Source: Janthinobacterium sp. 67
GTDB taxonomy: Bacteria > Pseudomonadota > Gammaproteobacteria > Burkholderiales > Burkholderiaceae_D
NCBI RefSeq assembly: GCF_002797895.1
Contig: NZ_PGES01000001.1
Location: 4,464,001 to 4,528,000, forward strand
Direction: 5' to 3'
DNA: 64,000 nt
This document shows, in pieces, positions 44,719 to 55,100 of the stretch. Both the position numbers and the translations under genes were made by a program. Position 1 is the first letter of the stretch, and every line of letters starts with the position of its first letter. The notes below the pieces were generated by a model. It saw only the letters and a program-made list of their open reading frames with translations. It was not told the DNA's origin and did no database searches.

Positions 44719-46365
44719 ATGAAAGAACTCAAGGGCCTCAGCGCACTGATCATCGAACCGCATCCGGGCATGCGCGCCAGCCTGCACAATATGCTCAACC
44801 TGTGCGGCCTGGCGAAGATCGACGACGCGGCCAGCTCGGGCCAGGCGATCCGCATGCTGGGCAGCAAATCGTATGATCTGATCCTGTGCGAATACGACCT
44901 CGACGGCGGGCAGGATGGCCAGCAGATGCTGGAAGACTTGCGCCACCACAAATTGATGCACGCTTCGACCATGTTTTTCATGGTCACGGGCGAAGGCAGC
45001 TTCGCCAAGGTGGTCAGCGCCGTCGAGCTGTTGCCCACCGATTACATCCTCAAGCCATTCACTGCTGACAACATGCTCGAGCGCATCGGCCGCGCGCTCG
45101 ACAAGCGCAATGCCTTCGTACCCGTGTATGCACTGATCGACGTGGGCAATGAACGCGCGGCGATCGCCGCCTGCGCCGAGGGCGCCAGCCTGTATCCGCG
45201 CTACGCCACGGATTTCCTGCGCTTGCGCGCGGAACTGCATCTGCTGCTGGGCGAGGCGACCGACGCCGAGCCGATCTACGCGGCCTTGTACGAGAGCAAG
45301 TCCATCGGCTGGGCGCGCCTGGGACAGGCCAAGACACAGTTCCTGCTGGGCGAGTACGAAGCGGCGCAGGGCATGCTGGAAGGGCTGCTGGACAACAACA
45401 AGCGTTTTCTCGATGCGTATGACTGGCTGGCGCGCACGCATCTGGCGCAAGGTAAACCGGAACTGGCACAGGCCGCCCTGAGCGAAGCGGTGGCCCTGTC
45501 GCCGCACGCCGTGCGCCGCTTGCGCCGCCTGGGCGAGGCGGCCCTGGCGGCCGATGATATCGACATGGCGGAAAAAGCCCTGAAGCTGGTGGTCAGCAAG
45601 GCCAAGTATTCGGAATTCCGCGATCCGGAAGACCATGTGCGCCTGGTGCAGACCCTGGTGCGCAAGGGTGACCCGCTGCAGGCGGGCGCCGTGATCCGCG
45701 ATCTCGACAAGTCGATGGGCGGGCAAAAGAATGCGGAACTGTGCAGCGCCCTGTGCAGCGCCATGCTGCATGCGCAGACGGGCAACGAGGAGCGTCTGCA
45801 GCAATCGTTGGACGCGGCCCTGGCCGCCAACCGCCACAGCGTGGGCGGCTCGAACATGCTGAAAACCGAGCTGGCGCGCCACTGCCTGGCGCACGGCCGC
45901 GAAGATGGCGCGGCCGAGGTGATGCGCGAAGTCATGCGCAACGCGCCCGACAGCGCCGCCATGACGCGCGCCATGGCCGTGTTCGAACAGGCGGGACGCG
46001 AAGAGCTGGCCAAGGCGCTGGCGCGGCAAAGCCGCCAGGAAGTGGCCGATATGGTGGCGGCCGGCGCCGCCCGGGCGGGCGAGGGCGATTTCCGCGGCGC
46101 CGTCGATCTGATGGGCGAGGCCGTCACGCGCCTGCCCGACAATCCGCAAGTGGTCTTCAATGCGGCCGTTGCCGTGCTGAAATGCCTGGAGCACGAGGGC
46201 TGGGATGAGCGCATGGGGCAGCAGGCGCTGACGTTTATCGCCGGTGTGCGCCGCCTGGACCCGCGCAACCCCAAATTGCCGGTGCTGTCGGGCCTGCATC
46301 AGCAGTTGTTGCGTAAATATAAGCCCTTGGGCAACACCTGGATGCATCCGCCTGACGCACGGTGA
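44719..46365 (+). CDS. Receiver-TPR protein with degenerate phosphoacceptor site
   Basis: A 548-residue protein with an N-terminal CheY-like domain (about 5-125) and a long TPR region to the end (for example GWARLGQAKTQFLLGEYEAA, LDAYDWLARTHLAQGKPELA). The receiver is altered: the usual acidic pair is Glu13-Pro14 and the phosphoacceptor position appears to be Glu58 (LILCEYDL) instead of Asp, while Lys112 of LKPF is kept. It is probably not switched by phosphorylation. The ATG at 44719 lacks a good ribosome-binding site. It follows the HD-GYP regulator, so a scaffold role in the same pathway is possible. Confidence 0.82.
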   Translation: MKELKGLSALIIEPHPGMRASLHNMLNLCGLAKIDDAASSGQAIRMLGSKSYDLILCEYDLDGGQDGQQMLEDLRHHKLMHASTMFFMVTGEGSFAKVVSAVELLPTDYILKPFTADNMLERIGRALDKRNAFVPVYALIDVGNERAAIAACAEGASLYPRYATDFLRLRAELHLLLGEATDAEPIYAALYESKSIGWARLGQAKTQFLLGEYEAAQGMLEGLLDNNKRFLDAYDWLARTHLAQGKPELAQAALSEAVALSPHAVRRLRRLGEAALAADDIDMAEKALKLVVSKAKYSEFRDPEDHVRLVQTLVRKGDPLQAGAVIRDLDKSMGGQKNAELCSALCSAMLHAQTGNEERLQQSLDAALAANRHSVGGSNMLKTELARHCLAHGREDGAAEVMREVMRNAPDSAAMTRAMAVFEQAGREELAKALARQSRQEVADMVAAGAARAGEGDFRGAVDLMGEAVTRLPDNPQVVFNAAVAVLKCLEHEGWDERMGQQALTFIAGVRRLDPRNPKLPVLSGLHQQLLRKYKPLGNTWMHPPDAR

Positions 46366-46459
46366 ACGGGAGAAAACGGGGCGAATGACGGGAAAATGCG
46401 GCTTGCGGGCAGGGAAGATAAAAAAAATGCGAAAAAAGCCGACTTTTTCGCGCCAACCC

Positions 46460-46489
46460 TTGCACATTCTCAAATCGGGAGCTTATAAT
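46460..46489 (+). promoter_or_regulatory. Sigma-70 promoter P1 of the tRNA-tuf operon
   Basis: TTGCAC at 46460-46465, an 18-bp spacer, and a perfect TATAAT at 46484-46489. It lies about 110 bp upstream of tRNA-Tyr. Confidence 0.7.
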
Positions 46490-46555
46490 CACGCCCCGAA
46501 GCAGCCAACTTCTTCTTTATACGCAAATGCAGCAGTCAGGCATCAGTAAATAAGG

Positions 46556-46584
46556 TTGACAGTTGTGAGTAGATGCTTCATACT
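46556..46584 (+). promoter_or_regulatory. Sigma-70 promoter P2 of the tRNA-tuf operon
   Basis: A perfect TTGACA at 46556-46561, a 17-bp spacer, and CATACT at 46579-46584. Transcription would start just before tRNA-Tyr at 46598. The GC-rich stretch after the -10 box resembles a stringent discriminator. Confidence 0.75.
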
Positions 46585-46597
46585 CTGCGGTTCCCGC

Positions 46598-46682
<85 letters not shown>

Positions 46683-46744
46683 AGTTTTTGCAAGGAAAAC
46701 TGGGTAGTAGCAAAAAGCAAGTGAAGAAAAGTGAACGATACCTC

Positions 46745-46818
46745 GCGGGTGTAGCTCAATGGTAGAGCAGAAGCCTTCCAAGCTTACGACGAGGGTTCGA
46801 TTCCCTTCACCCGCTCCA
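46745..46818 (+). tRNA. tRNA-Gly (anticodon TCC)
   Basis: 74 nt with encoded CCA. The acceptor GCGGGTG pairs with CACCCGC; the anticodon loop CTTCCAA gives TCC; GGTTCGATTCC is the T arm. Confidence 0.97.
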
Positions 46819-46861
46819 GTTTCCGTTCAGATGCTTGATGCATCGCATGCAACAAATTACA

Positions 46862-46936
<75 letters not shown>

Positions 46937-47024
46937 GAATTCGCAGCAGGCAGCACAGAAGCAATTCAAACCAGACCGTCGGGCGTGTGCCTGAGCAATC
47001 TAATCAAATCATTAGGAGTTCAAA

Positions 47025-48215
47025 ATGGCAAAAGGTAAATTCGAACGGACCAAGCCGCACGTCAACGTCGGCACCATCGGCCACGTCGACCACGGTAAAA
47101 CCACGCTGACCGCTGCAATCGCAACGGTTCTGTCGAAGAAATTCGGCGGCGAAGCTAAAGCATACGACCAGATCGATGCGGCTCCAGAAGAAAAAGCGCG
47201 CGGTATCACGATCAACACCGCCCACGTCGAGTACGAAACGGAAACGCGTCACTACGCGCACGTTGACTGCCCAGGCCACGCCGACTACATCAAAAACATG
47301 ATTACCGGTGCGGCGCAGATGGACGGCGCGATCCTGGTGTGCTCCGCAGCTGACGGCCCAATGCCACAGACCCGCGAACACATCCTGCTGGCCCGCCAAG
47401 TTGGCGTTCCATACATCATCGTGTTCCTGAACAAGTGCGACCTGGTCGACGACGCAGAGCTGCTGGAACTGGTTGAAATGGAAGTGCGCGAGCTGTTGTC
47501 GAAGTACGAATTCCCAGGCGACGACCTGCCTATCATCAAAGGTTCGGCACGTATGGCGCTGGAAGGCAAAGAAGGCGAAATGGGCGTTGACGCAGTGCTG
47601 CGTCTGGCCGATGCGCTGGATGCCTACATCCCAACGCCAGAGCGCGCTGTTGACGGTGCGTTCCTGATGCCAGTGGAAGACGTGTTCTCGATCTCGGGTC
47701 GCGGTACCGTTGTGACCGGTCGTATCGAGCGCGGCATCATCAAAGTCGGCGAAGAGATCGAAATCGTCGGCATCACCGATACCGTCAAAACGACTTGCAC
47801 CGGCGTGGAAATGTTCCGCAAACTGCTGGACCAAGGTCAAGCAGGCGACAACGTTGGTCTGCTGCTGCGCGGCACCAAGCGTGAAGACGTGCAACGTGGT
47901 CAAGTTCTGGCCAAGCCAGGCTCGATCAAGCCGCACGCCCACTTCACCGGCGAGATCTATGTTCTGTCGAAAGACGAAGGCGGCCGTCATACGCCATTCT
48001 TCAACAACTATCGTCCACAGTTCTACTTCCGTACGACGGACGTGACCGGTTCGATCGAGTTGCCAGCAGACAAAGAAATGGTCATGCCAGGCGATAACGT
48101 GTCGATCACCGTCAAGCTGATCAACCCGATCGCGATGGAAGAAGGTCTGCGCTTCGCTATCCGTGAAGGCGGCCGTACCGTCGGCGCCGGCGTGGTTGCA
48201 AAAATCCTCGCATAA
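47025..48215 (+). CDS. tuf: Translation elongation factor Tu
   Basis: EF-Tu delivers aminoacyl-tRNA to the ribosome. The product is 396 residues. G1 GHVDHGKT is at 19-26, DCPGHADY at about 81, and NKCD near 136. The ATG at 47025 has an AGGAG site. It is in the tufB-type position, after tRNA-Tyr/Gly/Thr and before tRNA-Trp, secE and nusG. A second tuf is expected in the str operon outside this window. Codon use is strongly biased to highly expressed codons. Confidence 0.99.
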   Translation: MAKGKFERTKPHVNVGTIGHVDHGKTTLTAAIATVLSKKFGGEAKAYDQIDAAPEEKARGITINTAHVEYETETRHYAHVDCPGHADYIKNMITGAAQMDGAILVCSAADGPMPQTREHILLARQVGVPYIIVFLNKCDLVDDAELLELVEMEVRELLSKYEFPGDDLPIIKGSARMALEGKEGEMGVDAVLRLADALDAYIPTPERAVDGAFLMPVEDVFSISGRGTVVTGRIERGIIKVGEEIEIVGITDTVKTTCTGVEMFRKLLDQGQAGDNVGLLLRGTKREDVQRGQVLAKPGSIKPHAHFTGEIYVLSKDEGGRHTPFFNNYRPQFYFRTTDVTGSIELPADKEMVMPGDNVSITVKLINPIAMEEGLRFAIREGGRTVGAGVVAKILA

Positions 48216-48230
48216 GGAAATGTTATGCTT

Positions 48231-48252
48231 CCACCCGGGGCGTCCTGGGTGG
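48231..48252 (+). terminator. Hairpin after tuf, partial terminator or processing site
   Basis: CCACCCGGG pairs with CCTGGGTGG (one G-U) around GCGT. It is not followed by a U run, so it is more likely a processing or attenuation structure between tuf and tRNA-Trp than a full terminator. Confidence 0.45.
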
Positions 48253-48281
48253 TAGAATAGCACTCCTCGAAAGTTTTACGT

Positions 48282-48357
48282 AGGGACGTAGCTCAATTGG
48301 CAGAGCGTCGGTCTCCAAAACCGAAGGTTGGGGGTTCGATGCCCTCCGTCCCTGCCA
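48282..48357 (+). tRNA. tRNA-Trp (anticodon CCA)
   Basis: 76 nt with encoded CCA. The acceptor AGGGACG pairs with CGTCCCT; the anticodon loop CTCCAAA gives CCA. It lies 32 bp before secE, the common betaproteobacterial order. Confidence 0.97.
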
Positions 48358-48389
48358 CCGTCAAGGTGCAGGGCACCGAAAGTAGAAAA

Positions 48390-48773
48390 ATGTCAAATCA
48401 ATCCGTGCAAACCGTTAGCACGTCGAGTGACAAGATAAAAGTCGCGCTGGCAATAGTGGCTGCGATTGCAGGAGTAGTCGGGTTTTATTACCTGGCAGGC
48501 CAACCAGCTCTGGTGCGTGCAAGCGCGCTTGTGGCTGGTTTGGTTATTGCTGTTGCGCTCTTGTATGTCTCGACGACCGGCCGTGAATTTCTCAATTTCG
48601 CCAAAGAAGCAGTGCGCGAAACCAAGAAAGTCGTTTGGCCGACCCGCAAAGAAGCCACGCAGATCACTGCGATCGTGTTTGCCTTTGTGCTGGTCATGGC
48701 GATTTTCCTGTGGGGTACGGATAAATTGCTCGAGTTTTTGTTGTATGACGTAATTCTTGGTTGGAAAAAATAA
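48390..48773 (+). CDS. secE: Preprotein translocase subunit SecE
   Basis: SecE is the essential clamp around SecY in the inner-membrane translocon. The product is 127 residues with three hydrophobic helices and the conserved amphipathic stretch [17 protein letters not shown]. The ATG at 48390 is used; the longer frame runs back into tRNA-Trp and is not real. The stop overlaps the nusG start (TAATG), so the two are coupled. Confidence 0.97.
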   Translation: MSNQSVQTVSTSSDKIKVALAIVAAIAGVVGFYYLAGQPALVRASALVAGLVIAVALLYVSTTGREFLNFAKEAVRETKKVVWPTRKEATQITAIVFAFVLVMAIFLWGTDKLLEFLLYDVILGWKK

Positions 48774-49399
48774 TGAGCGAAAATGTGCATGATGAAGCGG
48801 CGGACGAATCCGTTCCGGGCGACGCTCCGGCAGCGGATACTGGTGCAGCGCTGAGCGTGCCAGTGAGCAGCAAGCGCTGGTATGTCGTGCATGCTTATTC
48901 CGGCATGGAAAAAAGCGTCATGCGCGCACTGACCGAGCGCATTGAGCGCGCGGGCATGCAAGACCAGTTCGGCCAGATCCTCGTGCCGATCGAAGAAGTG
49001 GTTGAAGTCAAGAATGGTGTGAAGTCGGTCACCGAACGTCGTTTCTATCCTGGCTATGTGCTGGTTGAAATGGAAATGACGGACGAGAGCTGGCACTTGG
49101 TCAAGAACACCAGCAAGGTTACCGGTTTCATCGGTGGCAAATCGAACAAGCCGACGCCGATCTCCGCGCGCGAAATCGATGCCATCATGCGCCAGATGCA
49201 GGAAGGTGTTGAAAAGCCCCGTCCGAAGACCTTGTACGAAGTGGGCGAGCAAGTCCGCATCAAGGATGGTCCGTTCACCGATTTCAACGGCAATGTCGAA
49301 GAAGTCAATTACGAGAAATCCAAAGTGCGCGTTTCTGTCACCATCTTCGGCCGCGCTACTCCGGTAGAGCTCGAATTCGGCCAGGTCGAAAAAGTTTAA
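48773..49399 (+). CDS. nusG: Transcription termination/antitermination protein NusG
   Basis: NusG binds RNA polymerase, links it to Rho or ribosomes and reduces pausing. The product is 208 residues, a little longer than E. coli NusG because of an acidic N-terminal tail of about 35 residues. The NGN domain begins at [16 protein letters not shown] and the C-terminal KOW domain contains [18 protein letters not shown]. The ATG at 48773 overlaps the secE stop by one base. Confidence 0.97.
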   Translation: MSENVHDEAADESVPGDAPAADTGAALSVPVSSKRWYVVHAYSGMEKSVMRALTERIERAGMQDQFGQILVPIEEVVEVKNGVKSVTERRFYPGYVLVEMEMTDESWHLVKNTSKVTGFIGGKSNKPTPISAREIDAIMRQMQEGVEKPRPKTLYEVGEQVRIKDGPFTDFNGNVEEVNYEKSKVRVSVTIFGRATPVELEFGQVEKV

Positions 49400-49458
49400 A
49401 TCTGTATCAAGCGCCACCAGGAGCGTCCCGGTTTTATCAGGGAAATCCGGTCAGAGGA

Positions 49459-49485
49459 GCCCCGCCAGGGTAGGATCGGCGGGGC
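49459..49485 (+). promoter_or_regulatory. Hairpin in the rplK leader, candidate L1-binding regulatory site
   Basis: GCCCCGCC (49459-49466) pairs perfectly with GGCGGGGC (49478-49485) about 30 nt before the rplK start. There is no U tract. In E. coli, L1 represses rplK-rplA through a leader structure at this position; assignment here is by position and analogy. Confidence 0.5.
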
Positions 49486-49515
49486 GCTACTACTCAATCC
49501 AAGATAGGAGCCATC

Positions 49516-49950
49516 ATGGCAAAGAAAATCATTGGTTTTATCAAGCTGCAAGTGCCAGCTGGTAAAGCAAACCCATCCCCACCAATCGGTCCAGCTCTGG
49601 GTCAACGTGGTCTGAACATCATGGAATTCTGCAAGGCCTTCAATGCACAGACCCAAGGTCTGGAGCCAGGCATGCCGATTCCAGTCGTGATCACCGCGTT
49701 TGCGGACAAGTCCTTCACGTTCGTGATGAAGACGCCTCCAGCAACCTACCTGATCAAAAAAGCTGCTGCGATCACCAAAGGTTCGCCGAAGCCACATACC
49801 GACAAAGTCGGTACGCTGACCCGCGCACAAGCTGAAGAAATCGCTAAATTGAAAACCCCTGATCTGACCGCTGCCGACATGGATGCTGCTGTGCGCACCA
49901 TCGCTGGTTCCGCTCGTTCGATTGGTATCACGGTGGAAGGTGTTGTATAA
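49516..49950 (+). CDS. rplK: 50S ribosomal protein L11
   Basis: L11 forms the GTPase-associated centre with 23S rRNA and is needed for RelA activation. The product is 144 residues. [20 protein letters not shown] and [19 protein letters not shown] are typical, including the proline-rich hinge. The ATG at 49516 has a TAGGAG site. The stop overlaps the rplA start (TAATG). Confidence 0.99.
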   Translation: MAKKIIGFIKLQVPAGKANPSPPIGPALGQRGLNIMEFCKAFNAQTQGLEPGMPIPVVITAFADKSFTFVMKTPPATYLIKKAAAITKGSPKPHTDKVGTLTRAQAEEIAKLKTPDLTAADMDAAVRTIAGSARSIGITVEGVV

Positions 49951-50645
49951 TGGCTAAGTTATCCAAACGTATCAAGGCTTTGAAAGCCAAAGTCGACCGT
50001 ACCAAAGTGTACGCTTTCGACAACGCTGTCGCTCTGATCAAAGAGTGCGCAACGGCCAAGTTCAATGAATCGATCGACGTATCGGTACAACTGGGCGTAG
50101 ATCCTAAGAAATCCGACCAAGTGGTGCGCGGCTCCGTCGTGCTGCCAGCTGGTACCGGCAAAACCGTGCGCGTGGCAGTCTTCGCGTCGGGCGAAAAAGC
50201 GGAAGCGGCTAAAGCTGCTGGCGCCGACATCGTTGGTATGGAAGACCTGGCCGAGCAGATCAAAGCCGGCGACATGCCTTTCGACATCGTTATCGCTTCG
50301 CCAGATACCATGCGTATCGTTGGTACCCTGGGTCAGATCCTGGGCCCACGCGGCATGATGCCTAACCCGAAAGTTGGCACTGTTACTCCTGACGTCGCTA
50401 CCGCCGTGAAAAACGCGAAAGCCGGTCAAGTTCAGTACCGTACCGACAAATCCGGTATCATCCACGCTACCATCGGCCGTAAATCGTTCGCTGACGCAGA
50501 TCTGAAGTCGAATCTGGTCGCACTGATCGACGCACTGAACAAAGCCAAGCCAGCATCGAGCAAAGGCGTGTACCTGCGCAAAGTTTCGCTGTCGTCGACC
50601 ATGGGCGCTGGCGTCCGTGTTGACCAGGCTAGCCTGGCAGCTTAA
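49950..50645 (+). CDS. rplA: 50S ribosomal protein L1
   Basis: L1 forms the mobile stalk at the ribosomal E site and in many bacteria represses its own operon. The product is 231 residues. [19 protein letters not shown] is the L1 signature. Its ATG overlaps the rplK stop by one base, so L11 and L1 are made in a coupled way. The L10 leader follows. Confidence 0.99.
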   Translation: MAKLSKRIKALKAKVDRTKVYAFDNAVALIKECATAKFNESIDVSVQLGVDPKKSDQVVRGSVVLPAGTGKTVRVAVFASGEKAEAAKAAGADIVGMEDLAEQIKAGDMPFDIVIASPDTMRIVGTLGQILGPRGMMPNPKVGTVTPDVATAVKNAKAGQVQYRTDKSGIIHATIGRKSFADADLKSNLVALIDALNKAKPASSKGVYLRKVSLSSTMGAGVRVDQASLAA

Positions 50646-50965
50646 GTAACAGAATCAAGTCCTGTAGCGCCTTCGGGCGCTGCGGGCGCATCTTTGGGCT
50701 GTCTGCCCGGTGTTCGCACCAGGCAGGCAGACAATCAAAGACCGTTGGGCCGACTGCGATCGCACATGCAGAAGGTTAATAGGCTGGCCGGCAACGGCCA
50801 GTGCCCAACGCAGATGGTGTACCCGAACAAGTTTTGTAGTCCTCATGCTGCGTGAATCCATCCGCTCAGTTTAGTACTTCTTGACTTCGGACGCCGTGTT
50901 CGAACCGATGCAAGGCGCTCAACCACTCGGTTGTGATTGCCGAACATCATTTAAGGAGGTTGACC
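50646..50965 (+). promoter_or_regulatory. L10 (rplJ) leader with autoregulatory structure
   Basis: A 320-bp non-coding stretch before rplJ. It holds a UUCG-capped hairpin AGCGCC/GGCGCT (50666-50681) and a second nested hairpin, GTCTGCC...GGCAGAC (50701-50732), with inner GGTG-TTCG-CACC. A further structured part contains AAGGTTAATAGGC and GGCCGG...CGGCC. This position is that of the L10-leader RNA, to which the L10-L7/L12 complex binds to repress rplJL. An rplJ promoter may also lie here. Confidence 0.75.
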
Positions 50966-51505
50966 GTGAGTCTCAATCTGAATGACAAAAAGGCCGTCGT
51001 CGCCGAAGTTTCCGCACAAGTAGCAAATGCGCAAACGATCGTCGTGGCCGAATATCGTGGCATCCAGGTTGGTCACTTGACGCAACTGCGTGCTAAAGCG
51101 CGTGCCCAAGGCGTGTACCTGCGTGTGTTGAAAAACACTCTGGCTCGTCGCTCCGTTGAAGGTACCGCATTCGCCAGCCTGGCAGATGCCATGACCGGCC
51201 CGTTGATCTACTCGATCTCGGCCGATGCCGTTGCAGCAGCTAAAGTCATCGCTGACTTCGCTAAAACCAACGACAAACTGGTCATCAAAGCAGGTAACTA
51301 CGCAGGCAAGCCGCTGGATACAGCTGCTGTCACCGCGTTGGCGAGCATTCCTAGCCGTGAAGTCCTCATTTCGCAGTTGTTGGGCGTTATGCTGGCTCCG
51401 GTTTCGGGCTTTGCACGTGGTCTGGCTGCCCTGGCAGCGAAAAAAGGCGAAGGCGCCGAAGCTCCTGCAGAAGCAGCAGCAGAAGAAGCCCCAGCAGCCG
51501 CTTAA
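50966..51505 (+). CDS. rplJ: 50S ribosomal protein L10
   Basis: L10 anchors L7/L12 dimers to the ribosome stalk. The product is 179 residues. [20 protein letters not shown] and [20 protein letters not shown] are typical. The start is GTG at 50966, preceded by a very strong TAAGGAGGT; the ATG at 50933 would add residues foreign to the family. The C-terminal helix that binds L7/L12 ends in an Ala/Glu-rich tail. Expression is expected to be controlled by the leader upstream. Confidence 0.98.
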   Translation: MSLNLNDKKAVVAEVSAQVANAQTIVVAEYRGIQVGHLTQLRAKARAQGVYLRVLKNTLARRSVEGTAFASLADAMTGPLIYSISADAVAAAKVIADFAKTNDKLVIKAGNYAGKPLDTAAVTALASIPSREVLISQLLGVMLAPVSGFARGLAALAAKKGEGAEAPAEAAAEEAPAAA

Positions 51506-51572
51506 TTGCGCGCGCTTTTTTCTCTCAGTACCAATCTGATGTAACTAACGTAATAAATTTAGGAGTTTCAAA

Positions 51573-51944
51573 ATGGCAATTAGCAAAGACGATATCCTGG
51601 AAGCAGTTAGCGCCATGTCCGTAATGGACCTGAACGACCTGGTTAAAGCATTCGAAGAAAAATTCGGCGTGTCCGCAGCAGCAATGGCTTCGGCCGGTCC
51701 TGCAGCAGGCCCAGCAGCAGCTGCTGAAGAGCAAACCGAGTTCAACGTTGTTCTGGACACCTTCGGCGCAAACAAAGTTGGCGTCATTAAAGCAGTTCGC
51801 GAAATCACCGGCCTGGGCTTGAAAGAAGCTAAAGACCTGGTCGATGGCGCACCAAAAACTGTGAAAGAAGCAGTGTCGAAAGCTGACGCTGAAGCTGCAG
51901 TGAAGAAACTGGTTGAAGCCGGCGCAACCGCTTCGATGAAGTAA
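51573..51944 (+). CDS. rplL: 50S ribosomal protein L7/L12
   Basis: L7/L12 forms the flexible stalk that recruits translation GTPases. The product is 123 residues: an N-terminal dimerisation domain ([20 protein letters not shown]), an Ala-rich hinge around residues 35-52, and the C-terminal domain with [26 protein letters not shown]. The ATG at 51573 has an AGGAG site. It is followed by an attenuator-like hairpin before rpoB. Confidence 0.99.
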   Translation: MAISKDDILEAVSAMSVMDLNDLVKAFEEKFGVSAAAMASAGPAAGPAAAAEEQTEFNVVLDTFGANKVGVIKAVREITGLGLKEAKDLVDGAPKTVKEAVSKADAEAAVKKLVEAGATASMK

Positions 51945-51975
51945 TATCTGTACCGGCGGCAGTTAGCGCCCGAGT

Positions 51976-52019
51976 CAAAGTCTGAGGTTTCCCCTCGCAA
52001 GGGGGGAAATCCGACTTTG
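51976..52019 (+). promoter_or_regulatory. rplL-rpoB intergenic hairpin, candidate attenuator or RNase III site
   Basis: CAAAGTC (51976-51982) pairs with GACTTTG (52013-52019), and TTTCCCC (51988-51994) pairs with GGGGAAA (52003-52009) above it. The strong stem lacks a long U run, so it should terminate only partly. An attenuator at this place sets the ribosomal protein to polymerase ratio in E. coli. Confidence 0.65.
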
Positions 52020-52188
52020 GCTCCTTTGTCGTCTGCATCGTATTTGTCACGTAGTTGTAGCAGCAGTTTTTATTCGATTCAAGCCGGAAAGCAGAGCCTT
52101 GAGGTTTCGTCTGTGTCACACGCAGCGGTGCAAACGAACACTTGCAAAACCTGAATTTTCTATCCTTTCTGTCACTCACGGAGTGTCC

Positions 52189-55100
52189 ATGCACTACTCA
52201 TTTACTGAGAAGAAACGCATTCGCAAATCATTCGCGAAGCGCGCCAACGTTCACCACGTTCCGTTCCTGCTGGCGACCCAGCTCGAGTCTTATCATAGCT
52301 TCTTGCAAGAGGACATAGCACCGTCCGGCCGCAAGAATGATGGCCTGCAGTCGGCTTTCACCTCGATTTTCCCTATCGTTTCGCACAATGGTTTTGCGCG
52401 TCTCGAATTCTTGTCGTACGTTCTGGGCGATCCTGCCTTCGACGTCAAAGAATGTCAACAACGTGGCCTGACGTTCGCGTCGCCGCTGCGCGCGAAAGTG
52501 CGTCTGGTGATCCTGGACAAGGAATCGCCAACCAAGCCCGTCGTCAAAGAGATGAAGGAACAGGAAGTCTACATGGGCGAATTGCCGCTCATGACGACCA
52601 CCGGTTCGTTCGTGATCAACGGCACGGAGCGCGTTATCGTTTCCCAGTTGCACCGTTCGCCTGGCGTGTTCTTCGAGCACGACCGCGGCAAGACCCACTC
52701 GTCCGGTAAGCTGCTGTTCTCCGCGCGTATCATTCCTTACCGCGGTTCGTGGCTGGACTTCGAGTTCGATCCGAAAGACATCCTGTTCTTCCGCGTCGAC
52801 CGCCGCCGCAAGATGCCGGTAACGATCCTGCTCAAAGCCATCGGCATGTCGCACGAGCAAATCCTGGCCAATTTCTTCGTCTTCGACAATTTCAACCTGC
52901 GCTCCGAAGGCGCGGAGATGGAATTCGTCGCCGAGCGTCTGCGCGGCGAAGTGGCGCGTTTCGACATCGTCGACAAGTCGGGCAAGACCCTGGTGCTGAA
53001 AGACAAGCGTATCAACGCGAAACACGTGCGTGATATCGAAGCTGCCGGCATCAAGCACATTTCCGTACCGGAAGACTACCTGCTGGGCCGCGTATTGGCG
53101 AAGAATATCGTCGATGGCGACACCGGTGAAGTCGTCGCTTCCGCGAACGATGAGCTGACCGAAGATCTGCTGGGTCGCTTGCGCGACGCCAACATTTCCG
53201 AAATCCAGACCTTGTACACGAACGACCTGGATCAGGGCGCCTACATCTCGCAAACCCTGCGTATCGACGACACCGCCGACCAGATGGCTGCGAAAGTGGC
53301 GATCTACCGCATGATGCGTCCAGGCGAACCGCCAACGGAAGACTCCGTTGAAGCGCTGTTCAACGGCCTGTTCTACAACTCGGACCGCTACGACCTGTCG
53401 GCCGTGGGCCGCATGAAGTTCAACCGCCGCATCGGCCGCGATGAACTGACGGGCGCCATGACCCTGTCGAACGAAGACGTGCTGGCCGTGATCAAGATCC
53501 TGGTGGAACTGCGCAATGGCCGCGGCGAAGTCGACGATATCGATCACCTGGGTAACCGTCGCGTACGTTGCGTGGGCGAACTGGCCGAGAATCAATTCCG
53601 CGCCGGCCTGGTGCGCGTTGAGCGCGCCGTCAAGGAACGCCTCGGCCAAGCCGAAGCGGACAACCTGATGCCGCACGACCTGATCAACTCGAAGCCGATT
53701 TCGGCCGCGATTCGCGAGTTCTTCGGTTCGTCCCAGCTGTCGCAGTTTATGGACCAAACCAATCCTCTGTCGGAAATTACCCACAAGCGCCGCGTATCGG
53801 CTCTGGGACCCGGCGGTCTGACACGCGAACGCGCCGGCTTTGAAGTGCGCGACGTGCATCCGACCCACTACGGCCGCGTCTGCCCGATCGAGACACCGGA
53901 AGGTCCGAACATTGGTCTGATCAACTCGCTGGCGTTGTATGCCCGCCTGAATGAATACGGCTTCCTGGAAACCCCGTACCGCAAGGTCGAAGGCTCCAAG
54001 ATTACCGATCAGATCGACTACCTGTCCGCCATCGAAGAAGGCCGCTACATCATCGCTCAGGCGAATGCGACCATCAACGACGAAGGCATGCTGTCCGATG
54101 AACTGGTCTCGGCCCGTGAAGCCGGCGAAACCATCCTGGTATCCCCAGAGCGCATCCAATACATGGACGTGGCGCCGGGCCAGATCGTTTCCGTCGCTGC
54201 CTCGCTGATTCCGTTCCTCGAACACGATGATGCGAACCGTGCATTGATGGGCGCCAACATGCAACGCCAGGCTGTGCCTTGCTTGCGTCCGGAAAAAGCG
54301 CTGGTCGGTACCGGTATCGAACGCACCGTTGCGGTCGACTCGGGCACCACCGTGCAAGCGCTGCGTGGCGGTATCGTCGATTACATCGATGCGGGCCGTG
54401 TCGTGATTCGCGTCAACGATGACGAAGCGACCGCTGGTGAAGTGGGCGTCGACATCTACAACCTGATCAAGTACACCCGTTCGAACCAGAACACCAACAT
54501 CAACCAGCGTCCTATCGTGCAAGTGGGCGACCGTGTTGCCAAGCGCGACGTGATCGCCGACGGCGCATCGACCGACCTGGGTGAATTGGCGCTGGGCCAG
54601 AACATGACCGTGGCCTTCATGCCATGGAATGGTCTGAACTTCGAAGATTCGATCCTGATCTCGGAAAACGTCGTCAAGGACGACCGCTACACCTCGATTC
54701 ACATCGAAGAGTTGTCGGTGGTGGCCCGTGACACGAAACTGGGTGCGGAAGAAATTACGCGCGACATCTCGAACCTGGCTGAAAATCAGCTGGCACGTCT
54801 GGATGAATCCGGTATCGTCTACATCGGCGCTGAAGTGCAAGCCGGCGACACCCTGGTCGGTAAAGTGACGCCTAAAGGCGAAACCCAGCTGACCCCGGAA
54901 GAGAAGCTGCTGCGCGCGATCTTCGGCGAAAAAGCCTCGGACGTGAAAGATACGTCGCTGCGCGTGCCTTCGGGCATGATCGGTACCGTGATCGACGTGC
55001 AAGTCTTCACCCGTGAAGGCATCGTGCGCGACAAACGTGCCCAGCAAATTATCGATGACGAACTGAAACGTTTCCGTCTGGATTTGAACGACCAGATGCG

